Source: Clostridiales bacterium
Lineage (GTDB): Bacteria > Bacillota > Clostridia > Lachnospirales > Lachnospiraceae
DNA: 7,566 bases
Assembly: GCA_021199135.1 (NCBI GenBank)
Contig: JAJQIQ010000093.1
Coordinates: 1-7,566 of the forward strand
Direction: 5' to 3'
Shown: positions 1 to 4,753 of the stretch, in pieces
How positions within the stretch are numbered: the first letter of the stretch is position 1
Layout: every line of letters begins with the position of its first letter
Notes under the pieces: model-generated
What the model was told of the DNA's origin: nothing
Database searches by the model: none
The model's input: the letters and a program-made list of their open reading frames with translations, nothing else
Position numbers and translations under genes: made by a program

Positions 1-631
1 CGAGCACGAACGCGTAGCTCCCTTGGAGAAGGTTCATGTGGAACACGCCGAAGAGGATCGCCTGGAAAATGTTTGCGATCCAGAACGGGAACACTTTCCC
101 CGCAAGCCGCATCGTGACCCCGCGGAAGAGAAGTTCCTCGCCGATCGGCCCCAAAATCACGGAGTAGAGGATGAGGAGCACGGTGATGTTGGAGCCGTCC
201 ATGCCTGCGGTTTCCATGAGCCGCTCGTACTGCTCGAGCCAGCTCGGGAAGATGGACGAGATGAGCATGATGAAAAAGCTGCAGAAGAACTGCGCTCCGG
301 GCACGAGCACGATGATTCCGACGACCTGCAACGGGTCGAATGTCCGTCGCACGTCGGGCCGGAAATTGCCGCCGAGCTTTTTTTGGTACCAAAATCCGAA
401 GACCGCTATGTTCATCACGGCGAAGAGAGCCATTATCCCCATCTCAAACTGCGTGTCGGTCATGAGCGTGAGCAGGCTCTCGAGCAGGTCGTAGGCCGAC
501 CTGATCCCGGAGGATGGCATAGCGAGAATGAGCGCGCCCATCCCGATGAGGAAGAACGTCGCCAGGAACTGGAACGATATCGAGAGCAACGTCGGCAAAA
601 ACCCGGCGAAGAAATAACCAACTTTTTTCAT
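1..631 (-). CDS. CPBP-family intramembrane metalloprotease (partial, C-terminus beyond left edge)
   Basis: Reading the minus strand from the ATG at 631-629 gives an uninterrupted 210-codon frame that runs off the window. It begins MKKVGYFFAG and is strongly hydrophobic. Likely membrane segments lie near residues 8-38, 64-81, 103-127, 148-163 and 180-197. Two of the CPBP (Abi/Rce1-like) active-site motifs are present: EELLFR (EExxxR, residues 165-170) and FGVFH (FxxxH, residues 194-198). The third motif expected in this family would lie outside the window. Family members are multi-pass glutamate-type membrane proteases, linked to prenyl-protein processing in eukaryotes and to bacteriocin maturation or immunity in some bacteria; the substrate here is unknown. 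The start is fixed by an AAGGAGG Shine-Dalgarno sequence (644-638) six bases upstream and by a promoter at 685-658. It is divergent from the yerC-like gene. A plus-strand open frame over 23-646 is its mirror image and is not a gene. Confidence 0.9.
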   Translation of the reverse strand, partial: MKKVGYFFAGFLPTLLSISFQFLATFFLIGMGALILAMPSSGIRSAYDLLESLLTLMTDTQFEMGIMALFAVMNIAVFGFWYQKKLGGNFRPDVRRTFDPLQVVGIIVLVPGAQFFCSFFIMLISSIFPSWLEQYERLMETAGMDGSNITVLLILYSVILGPIGEELLFRGVTMRLAGKVFPFWIANIFQAILFGVFHMNLLQGSYAFVL

Positions 632-657
632 GAAAAACCTCCTTGAAAGTAACAACT

Positions 658-685
658 ATTATAGCACAGAAAAATTTTTCTGCAA
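658..685 (-). promoter_or_regulatory. Sigma-A promoter of the CPBP protease gene
   Basis: On the minus strand, -35 TTGCAG (685-680) and a perfect -10 TATAAT (663-658) are separated by 16 bp. The -10 is preceded by TGC, giving an extended -10 (TGn). Transcription should start near 651, about 20 bases before the ATG. The spacer is almost filled by a 16-bp palindrome listed separately. Confidence 0.75.
667..682. repeat. 16-bp perfect palindrome inside the CPBP promoter
   Basis: CAGAAAAATTTTTCTG is perfectly self-complementary. It occupies the spacer of the minus-strand promoter and overlaps its -35 by three bases. That is a typical operator position, so binding by a dimeric repressor is a reasonable inference; no regulator is identified. 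Confidence 0.55.
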
Positions 686-692
686 TAAATTG

Positions 693-721
693 TTTACTTT
701 AAAGTGTTAAAGTGATACTAT
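693..721 (+). promoter_or_regulatory. Sigma-A promoter of the yerC-like gene
   Basis: -35 TTTACT (693-698) and -10 TACTAT (716-721) are 17 bp apart, and TGA directly before the -10 makes it an extended -10. The predicted start is near 728, leaving a leader of about 28 bases. The -35 lies back to back with the -35 of the divergent CPBP promoter (680-685), only 7 bp away, so the two promoters probably influence each other. Confidence 0.65.
699..714 (+). repeat. Tandem octamer TTAAAGTG x2 in the yerC promoter spacer
   Basis: Two exact TTAAAGTG copies (699-706 and 707-714) lie directly between the -35 and -10 of the yerC-like promoter. The first copy overlaps a 10-bp palindrome ACTTTAAAGT (696-705). 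The position suggests an operator, possibly autoregulatory because the gene encodes a TrpR-type DNA-binding protein; that link is inference. Confidence 0.45.
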
Positions 722-755
722 ATTTCCATGATTTTGAACGGACGGAGGGGATTGC

Positions 756-1052
756 ATGGGCAGGAACCTTAGGACAGGGGCGGTGGATCAGCTGTTTGAC
801 GCGGTGCTCAGTCTGCGGGACAGGGAGGAGTGCTACTCCTTCTTCGAGGACGTGTGCACGGTAAACGAGATCCTGGCGCTCGCACAGCGCCTCGAGGTGG
901 CGCATATGCTCCGGGAGAAACGGACATACGCGGACATAGCGGAGGAGACCGGCGCGTCCACCGCGACGATAAGCCGCGTGAACCGCTCGCTGAACTACGG
1001 GAATGACGGCTACGACATGGTTTTCTCGCGCATTGGGCCGTCGGGGGAGTGA
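756..1052 (+). CDS. yerC: YerC/YecD-family TrpR-like transcriptional regulator
   Basis: This 98-residue protein matches the YerC/YecD branch of the Trp-repressor superfamily in length and pattern. An all-helical N-terminus (residues 8-35) leads into NEILALAQRLEVAHMLREK (37-55). A helix-turn-helix follows at about residues 57-78, including TYADIAEETGAS and TISRVNRSL, and then a short tail with a YGNDGY stretch. TrpR uses an equivalent helix pair to bind operator DNA as a dimer, but tryptophan binding is not established for YerC proteins and the target genes are not known here. The ATG at 756 has a GGAGG ribosome binding site (744-748) seven bases upstream. From memory, Bacillus subtilis yerC lies beside pcrB-pcrA-ligA; here pcrA is about 1 kb downstream with a DUF1836 gene between. 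The gene converges on that DUF1836 gene with a 5-bp gap. Confidence 0.88.
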   Translation: MGRNLRTGAVDQLFDAVLSLRDREECYSFFEDVCTVNEILALAQRLEVAHMLREKRTYADIAEETGASTATISRVNRSLNYGNDGYDMVFSRIGPSGE

Positions 1053-1073
1053 CGCGGTCAGCTGCCCTCGGCC
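1036..1073. other. GC-rich hairpin over the yerC / DUF1836 convergent stops
   Basis: GGCCG (1036-1040) pairs with CGGCC (1069-1073), GGG with CCC inside, and GAC with GTC near the tip (1051-1053 / 1057-1059). Both stop codons lie within it. It could slow polymerase from either side, but there is no T-run on either strand, so it is not a standard intrinsic terminator. Confidence 0.3.
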
Positions 1074-1675
1074 GCGCCCTCGTCTGTTTCGGGAGCCATG
1101 TTGTCGATGACGCTCTCGATTACCATCTTTTTGATGTAGACGTCGAAGCTTAAAAGGCAGATGAAGCTGAAGGCCTCGAGGAAGGCGTGGTCCTCCTCCG
1201 GGAAGTCGGCAAACGTATCGTGCGCGATCCTGTACTTTTTGGCGAGGTCCTTGAGGAGCTTCTGCGACTCGGCTTTCTCGATGCGCAGGATCTCGTCGTA
1301 GACGTCGGTCATGTCGGGGCCGTCCCCGTTGCCGAAATACCGCTCGGTGAGAGGCCCCAGGATCGTGTGGATGTCGCTTATGCTCAGGATGTTCTTGAAA
1401 TAGTAGATGAACAGCAGCGTCAGCACGTGCTCCTTGGAGTATTTCTTCTTGTCGGGGGCGGGCAGGAGGTTGTTCTTGGCATAGTTGTTTATCATGGTCT
1501 TGGTCAGGATCTTGTCGGACTCGTGGCGCTTGCTCGCGGCGAGCTGGTCGTCGAGGAACGTCGTCACCTGGTCCATGTACAGGCCGATGTCCGGGACGTC
1601 CTCGGTCTGGATATAGTCGACGGATTTGAGCCGTTTCAAAAGCGCCGCCAAGAATTTTTTAACATCGCTCTCCAT
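1058..1675 (-). CDS. DUF1836 domain-containing protein (MerR-like HTH)
   Basis: The 205-residue protein carries the signature of DUF1836, a Firmicutes family. PDIGLYMDQVTTFLDDQL at about residues 28-45 is followed by ILTKTMINNYAKNNLLP (56-72) and KKKYSKEHVLTLLFIYYFKN (76-95). Residues 56-106 look like a MerR-type winged HTH (helix, short turn, KYSKEH wing, helix), and the remainder is helical, with a hydrophobic segment at about 165-190. The molecular role of DUF1836 proteins is not established; a DNA-binding or regulatory role is inferred from the fold. The ATG at 1675 has a GAGGTGA Shine-Dalgarno sequence about five bases upstream, and a near-perfect promoter lies at 1723-1695. The gene lies inverted between yerC and pcrA, converging with yerC and diverging from pcrA. 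It ends in an acidic tail. Confidence 0.85.
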   Translation of the reverse strand: MESDVKKFLAALLKRLKSVDYIQTEDVPDIGLYMDQVTTFLDDQLAASKRHESDKILTKTMINNYAKNNLLPAPDKKKYSKEHVLTLLFIYYFKNILSISDIHTILGPLTERYFGNGDGPDMTDVYDEILRIEKAESQKLLKDLAKKYRIAHDTFADFPEEDHAFLEAFSFICLLSFDVYIKKMVIESVIDNMAPETDEGAAEGS

Positions 1676-1694
1676 GCTATCACCTCACGCGTCC

Positions 1695-1723
1695 ATGATA
1701 TGGTATCAAAAACCAGATGTCAA
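1695..1723 (-). promoter_or_regulatory. Strong sigma-A promoter of the DUF1836 gene
   Basis: On the minus strand, consensus -35 TTGACA (1723-1718) and -10 TATCAT (1700-1695) are separated by 17 bp. Transcription should begin near 1688, leaving a very short leader before the ATG at 1675. A GTATCAAAAA motif (1703-1712) sits inside the spacer and recurs inverted at the other promoter. Confidence 0.8.
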
Positions 1724-1739
1724 TGTAAATTTTTGACAT
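1717..1739. repeat. Inverted repeat holding both divergent -35 boxes
   Basis: ATGTCAA (1717-1723) and TTGACAT (1733-1739) are perfect inverted copies around a 9-bp AT-rich centre. Each arm contains the TTGACA box of one divergent promoter. The symmetry may simply reflect two consensus -35 boxes placed back to back, or it may be a shared operator. Confidence 0.6.
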
Positions 1740-1760
1740 GATGCGGCATAAAGATAAAAT
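1733..1760 (+). promoter_or_regulatory. Promoter reading toward pcrA through the structured leader
   Basis: Consensus -35 TTGACA (1733-1738) and -10 TAAAAT (1755-1760) are separated by 16 bp. The predicted transcription start (about 1766-1768) falls inside the left arm of the closing stem of the hairpin-rich element. The RNA would therefore begin with the element and continue for about 290 bases to the pcrA ATG. I saw no better promoter between here and pcrA. Confidence 0.65.
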
Positions 1761-1784
1761 TTTTGATACACCAGGGGACAAAAT

Positions 1785-1817
1785 CCCGTCAATACATGCT
1801 TGCATGCAATTGACGGG
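1785..1817 (+). other. Leader hairpin 1
   Basis: CCCGTCAAT (1785-1793) pairs perfectly with ATTGACGGG (1809-1817). CATG (1795-1798) then pairs with CATG (1803-1806) across a CTTG loop. Its first CCC can alternatively pair upstream as GGGA (1775-1778) with TCCC (1784-1787), so the two hairpins compete. Confidence 0.6.
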
Positions 1818-1901
1818 GCGCTAAGCGCCGGTGGCGCTTGTCTAGCGCGGACCGGAGCGGAGCGTAGACTTTGGGACCCTAACAAATATGAGCAAGTAGC
1901 G

Positions 1902-1926
1902 CACCATATGCCGATGGCATATGGTG
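1902..1926 (+). other. Leader hairpin with perfect 11-bp stem
   Basis: CACCATATGCC (1902-1912) pairs with GGCATATGGTG (1916-1926) around a GAT loop, with no mismatch. It is the longest uninterrupted helix in the element. A short GCG/CGC extension (1899-1901 / 1934-1936) is possible. Confidence 0.65.
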
Positions 1927-1973
1927 GGCGATGCGCCCGCAAGCGGGCACATTGCAGGGATTGCGAATGTATG

Positions 1974-2009
1974 CCTGATTTCGAGAGTGCGTAGCACGAA
2001 GAAATCAGG
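1974..2009 (+). other. Leader 3' hairpin next to the closing stem
   Basis: CCTGATTTC (1974-1982) pairs with GAAATCAGG (2001-2009), and an inner GTGC (1987-1990) pairs with GCAC (1994-1997) around GTA. It directly abuts the right arm of the closing repeat (2010-2018), so the two helices could stack. No T-tract follows, so it is not an intrinsic terminator. Confidence 0.6.
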
Positions 2010-2056
2010 GGTGTATCATTGAACTTTGGTGAAAGAAAAAACAAGAGGGGAAGAAA

Positions 2057-4303
2057 ATGAATTTACTCGAAGGACTTAACGATGAGCAGAGGACTGCCGT
2101 GATGGCGACGGAAGGGCCGCTCCTAATACTTGCGGGCGCGGGCAGCGGCAAGACGCGGGTGCTGACGCACAGGACGGCCTACCTCATCGCCGAGAAGGGA
2201 GTAAAGCCCTACAACATCCTCGCGATCACGTTTACGAACAAGGCTGCGGGTGAGATGAGGGAGAGGATTGACCGCCTGGTAGGGATGGGCTCGGAGAGCA
2301 TCTGGGTCTCGACGTTCCACTCCGCCTGCGTGAGGATCCTGCGCCGCTACATCGACCGCATCGGCTACGGCAACAACTTCACGATCTACGACTCCGACGA
2401 CCAGAAGAACATAATGAAGTCCATCTGCAAGCGCCTCGAGATCGACACGAAAATCCACAAGGAGAAGTCGTTCCTCGCGGCGATATCGGCGGCGAAGGAC
2501 GAGATGGTGGGCGTGGACGAGTTCGAGGCGCGGGCGGCGGGCGACTACACGAAGCGCCGCCAGGCGCAGGTGTATCGGGAGTACCAGAACACGCTGAAAA
2601 ATTGCAACGCGCTCGACTTTGACGACTTGCTGCTGAGGACCGTCGAGCTCTTTCGGGCCGACAGCGAGGTGCTGGAGAGCTACCAGGAGAGATTTAAGTA
2701 CATCATGGTGGACGAGTACCAGGATACGAACACTGTTCAGTTTGAGCTCGTGCGGCTCCTCGCCGGGAAGTACCGTAACCTCTGCGTGGTCGGCGATGAC
2801 GACCAGTCGATCTACAAGTTCCGCGGGGCGAACATCTACAACATCCTGCACTTCGAGCAGCATTTCCCCGACGCGACGGTCGTCAAGCTCGAGCAGAACT
2901 ACCGCAGCACGCAGAACATCCTCGACGCGGCGAACGCCGTCATCGCCAACAACACCGGCCGCAAGGAGAAGAGGCTTTGGACGGACAACGGCACCGGGGA
3001 CAGGGTCAGGCTCGTGCAGGCGGAGAACGGCTACGAGGAGGCCGACTACGTCGCGCGCGACATCGAGAGCGGCGTGAGGACAGGCAAATACCGCTACGGC
3101 GACTGCGCCGTGCTCTACCGGACGAACGCGCAGTCGAGGCTTTTCGAGGAGCGCTTCATCGTATCAAACATCCCCTACCGCATCGTGGGCGGCGTGAACT
3201 TCTACGCGCGCAAGGAGATAAAGGACCTGCTCTGTTACCTGAAGACGATCGACAACGGCAGCGACGACCTCGCGGTCCGGCGCATAATAAACGTGCCGAA
3301 GCGCGGCATCGGGAACACGACAGTGGGCAGGGTCGACGCCTGGGCGCAGCAGGAGGGACTGGGCTTTTTTGAGGCGCTCCGGCGGGCGGACGAGATTCCC
3401 GGCCTCGGGAAGGCGGCGGCGCGCATAGATTCCTTCGTGCTCGTCGTCGAGGCGATGAGGGCGAAGGCGAAGATGCTCTCGGTGCCGGAACTCCTCACGG
3501 AGGTCATAGACATGACCGGCTACAGGGACGGCCTCAAGGCGGAGGGCACCGAGGAGGCGATGAGCCGCATCGAGAACATCGACGAACTCCTGACGAAGGC
3601 CGTGGATTATGACCAGGGCGCGGATGAACCCACGCTGGGAGGATTCTTGGAGGAGGTCGCGCTCGTCGCGGACATCGACAGCCTCGAGGAGGACAATGAC
3701 TATGTGGTGCTCATGACATTGCACAGCGCGAAGGGGCTCGAGTTTGAGAACGTGTACATGACGGGCATGGAGGAGGGGCTCTTCCCGAGCTACATCTCCA
3801 TACAGGCCGAGAACCCGGATGCCGAGGTCGAGGAGGAGAGGAGGCTCGCCTACGTGGGGATAACCCGCGCGCGGGAGAACCTCACGCTCAGCTGCGCCAA
3901 GAGCCGGATGCTCCGCGGCGAGACGAGGCGCAATGCGGTGTCGCGCTTCGTGAGGGAGATCCCGCCGGAGCTTTTGGACGGCGAAATCCGCGAGCGCGAG
4001 GAGCCTGCGTTCAGCGAGCGGCTCCTGCGAAAGGAAGAGAGCACGTTCCAGAAGGCGAGGAAGGAGTTTAGGAGCACCCCCATATATATGGAGGTCGGCG
4101 CACAGCGCGATTTCGGCAGCGCGAAGCTGGCCGGGGGAGAGCTCACGTACGGCGTGGGCGACAGGGTGCGGCACATAAAGTTCGGCGACGGCGAGGTCAA
4201 GGCAATCGTCTCCGGGGGGCGCGACTTCGAGGTGACGGTCGATTTCGACCGCGCCGGGACGAAGAAGATGTTCGCCTCGTTCGCGAAGCTCAAAAAAATA
4301 TAG
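2057..4303 (+). CDS. pcrA: ATP-dependent DNA helicase PcrA (UvrD/Rep family, SF1A)
   Basis: The protein has 748 residues, the usual PcrA length, and all SF1A motifs are intact. These are the Q-motif LNDEQRTAV (7-15), Walker A AGAGSGKT (26-33), motif Ia ITFTNKAAGEMR, motif II DEYQDTN (219-225), motif III GDDDQSIYKFRGA (246-258), motif IV QNYRST (280-285), motif V TLHSAKGLEFE (554-564) and motif VI with YVGITRAR (599-606). The C-terminus (about 698-748, from YGVGDRVRHIKFGDG) is the Tudor-like domain that in PcrA/UvrD contacts RNA polymerase. The enzyme is a 3'-5' translocase used in nucleotide-excision and transcription-coupled repair, RecA filament removal and rolling-circle plasmid replication; it is essential in B. 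subtilis. The ATG follows an AGAGGGG site (2044-2050) at normal spacing. Expression probably starts near 1767 through the structured leader. I saw no clear terminator directly behind it. Confidence 0.97.
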   Translation: MNLLEGLNDEQRTAVMATEGPLLILAGAGSGKTRVLTHRTAYLIAEKGVKPYNILAITFTNKAAGEMRERIDRLVGMGSESIWVSTFHSACVRILRRYIDRIGYGNNFTIYDSDDQKNIMKSICKRLEIDTKIHKEKSFLAAISAAKDEMVGVDEFEARAAGDYTKRRQAQVYREYQNTLKNCNALDFDDLLLRTVELFRADSEVLESYQERFKYIMVDEYQDTNTVQFELVRLLAGKYRNLCVVGDDDQSIYKFRGANIYNILHFEQHFPDATVVKLEQNYRSTQNILDAANAVIANNTGRKEKRLWTDNGTGDRVRLVQAENGYEEADYVARDIESGVRTGKYRYGDCAVLYRTNAQSRLFEERFIVSNIPYRIVGGVNFYARKEIKDLLCYLKTIDNGSDDLAVRRIINVPKRGIGNTTVGRVDAWAQQEGLGFFEALRRADEIPGLGKAAARIDSFVLVVEAMRAKAKMLSVPELLTEVIDMTGYRDGLKAEGTEEAMSRIENIDELLTKAVDYDQGADEPTLGGFLEEVALVADIDSLEEDNDYVVLMTLHSAKGLEFENVYMTGMEEGLFPSYISIQAENPDAEVEEERRLAYVGITRARENLTLSCAKSRMLRGETRRNAVSRFVREIPPELLDGEIREREEPAFSERLLRKEESTFQKARKEFRSTPIYMEVGAQRDFGSAKLAGGELTYGVGDRVRHIKFGDGEVKAIVSGGRDFEVTVDFDRAGTKKMFASFAKLKKI

Positions 4304-4345
4304 CGCATTTGCAAATTTTTATTAGGAAAAACGGAAGAGGTATGG

Positions 4346-4351
4346 TATAAT
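4346..4351 (+). promoter_or_regulatory. Extended -10 promoter of the small membrane protein gene
   Basis: TATAAT (4346-4351) preceded by TGG forms a perfect extended -10. No good -35 lies 16-18 bp upstream, which is common for extended -10 promoters. The box overlaps an in-frame ATG at 4350, so that ATG cannot be in this transcript and the start moves to 4389. Imperfect inverted copies TTGCAAATTTT (4309-4319) and AAATTTTGCAA (4361-4371) flank it. Confidence 0.65.
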
Positions 4352-4388
4352 GGTTTCATCAAATTTTGCAACGGAAGGAGAGGCTGCT

Positions 4389-4649
4389 ATGAAATCAGTT
4401 GAAGAGAAGCTTAGGGAGTTGATTCACAAGGAGGAGCTGGAGGAAGAGGAGAAGAAGAAGCCGTCGAAGGTGCTGATCCTGTTCGCTGTCATCGGGATCA
4501 TCGTCGCTGTCGCGGCGGCGGCGTACGGCATCTACCGTTTCCTCACCCCGGACTACATGGACGACTTCGACGACGACTTCGATGATGAGTTCGACGACGA
4601 CTTCTTCGAGGACGAGGACGACGAGCCGGAGGACAAGAAGGAAGACTAA
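4389..4649 (+). CDS. Small single-pass membrane protein with acidic Asp/Phe-repeat tail
   Basis: The protein has 86 residues from the ATG at 4389. This start is chosen because AAGGAG (4375-4380) lies eight bases upstream and an earlier in-frame ATG (4350) overlaps the promoter. The N-terminus (1-27) is a charged helix, MKSVEEKLRELIHKEELEEE followed by KKKPSK. A single transmembrane helix spans about 28-49 (VLILFAVIGIIVAVAAAAYG at its start). The tail (55-86) is almost only Asp, Glu and Phe, with Phe every fourth residue at 60, 64, 68 and 72. The lysines before the membrane helix favour a cytoplasmic N-terminus and an outside acidic tail. No enzymatic motif is seen. Similar short proteins occur in Clostridia, in my recollection, without a known role. 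It is probably monocistronic, with its own promoter and a terminator at 4691-4719. Confidence 0.8.
   Translation: MKSVEEKLRELIHKEELEEEEKKKPSKVLILFAVIGIIVAVAAAAYGIYRFLTPDYMDDFDDDFDDEFDDDFFEDEDDEPEDKKED
4560..4607 (+). repeat. 12-bp in-frame tandem repeat encoding Asp-Asp-Phe-Asp units
   Basis: Four consecutive 12-base units encode DDFD, DDFD, DEFD and DDFF (residues 58-73 of the small membrane protein). Codon changes between units (GAC/GAT, GAG) show they are diverged rather than recent copies, so the periodicity appears maintained at the protein level. Copy number may vary between strains. Confidence 0.7.
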
Positions 4650-4690
4650 GCGGAGCAAGTATCATAGTTTAACAGTTCAGAGAGCAGAAC

Positions 4691-4719
4691 GAGGGACCGC
4701 GAGAGCAGTCCCTTCTTCT
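4691..4719 (+). terminator. Probable intrinsic terminator after the small membrane protein gene
   Basis: AGGGAC (4692-4697) pairs with GTCCCT (4708-4713), and an inner GC/GC pair closes a GAGA (GNRA) tetraloop across one C/A mismatch. TTCTTCT follows (4713-4719), a moderate U-tract. The position, 42 bases after the stop and before rlmD, fits a terminator that separates the two genes. Confidence 0.6.
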
Positions 4720-4753
4720 ATGGCCGAAAATGGCCGCTAGGGAGCATTATATT

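Larger units (their letters stand above)
1703..1769. repeat. Inverted pair GTATCAAAAA ... TTTTTGATAC
   Basis: GTATCAAAAA at 1703-1712 is the exact reverse complement of TTTTTGATAC at 1760-1769. The first copy lies in the spacer of the DUF1836 promoter. The second runs from the end of the pcrA-side -10 across the predicted start site. Matching sites in both divergent promoters suggest one shared regulator, possibly the MerR-like DUF1836 product; this is inference. Confidence 0.5.
1764..2018 (+). ncRNA. Unclassified structured leader/ncRNA or palindromic repeat element upstream of pcrA
   Basis: This 255-bp non-coding element is closed by a perfect 9-bp inverted repeat, TGATACACC (1764-1772) and GGTGTATCA (2010-2018). 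Between the arms lie several helices. CCCGTCAAT/ATTGACGGG (1785-1793/1809-1817) is extended by CATG/CATG. GCGCTA/TAGCGC (1818-1823/1843-1848) holds an inner GCGCC/GGCGC. A perfect 11-bp stem is CACCATATGCC/GGCATATGGTG (1902-1912/1916-1926). GCCCG/CGGGC (1935-1939/1944-1948) has a CAAG loop. CCTGATTTC/GAAATCAGG (1974-1982/2001-2009) has an inner GTGC/GCAC. A multibranched fold closed by a terminal stem is therefore possible. No T-run follows the last hairpin, so read-through into pcrA is expected. I do not recognise an RNA family. A non-autonomous palindrome-rich mobile repeat is the main alternative. The strand is assigned from the promoter. Confidence 0.55.

Noticed and set aside
23..646. Long plus-strand open frame opposite the CPBP gene
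   Set aside because: Extremely charged, His/Glu/Arg-rich product with no family pattern. It is the mirror frame of a clear membrane protein that has conserved motifs, a promoter and a ribosome binding site.
1187..1741. Plus-strand open frame opposite the DUF1836 gene
   Set aside because: Val/Leu/Glu/Arg-rich mirror frame with no recognisable domain; it overlaps the DUF1836 promoter and coding region.
1764..2018. Retron-type msr/msd RNA (terminal inverted arms plus internal hairpins)
   Set aside because: The outline is similar, but there is no reverse transcriptase gene nearby and pcrA follows directly. The terminal-arm layout alone is not specific.
1764..2018. Classical insertion sequence or transposon with its terminal repeats
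   Set aside because: No transposase frame lies inside and no convincing target-site duplication flanks the arms (only TT on both sides, which is uninformative). A non-autonomous repeat remains possible and is kept as an alternative.
1706..2044. Open frames over the pcrA leader (minus 1706-2044, plus 1800-1994)
   Set aside because: They run through the hairpins and promoter elements, lack ribosome binding sites and show low-complexity products. The hairpin arms explain the openness better than coding does.
2123..4174. Long minus-strand open frames within pcrA (2123-2863 and 3164-4174)
   Set aside because: Antisense frames typical of GC-rich coding DNA. The products have no family pattern, while the plus strand encodes an intact helicase with all motifs.
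4301..4320. Possible terminator behind pcrA (ATTTGCAAAT followed by TTTT)
   Set aside because: The palindrome has no loop, is AT-rich and would form a very weak hairpin; the evidence is insufficient.
4721..4736. GGCC...GGCC hairpin and direct repeat TGGCCG before rlmD
   Set aside because: Only a 4-bp stem with a 6-base loop and no T-run; it may be chance, and it lies next to the better terminator at 4691-4719.
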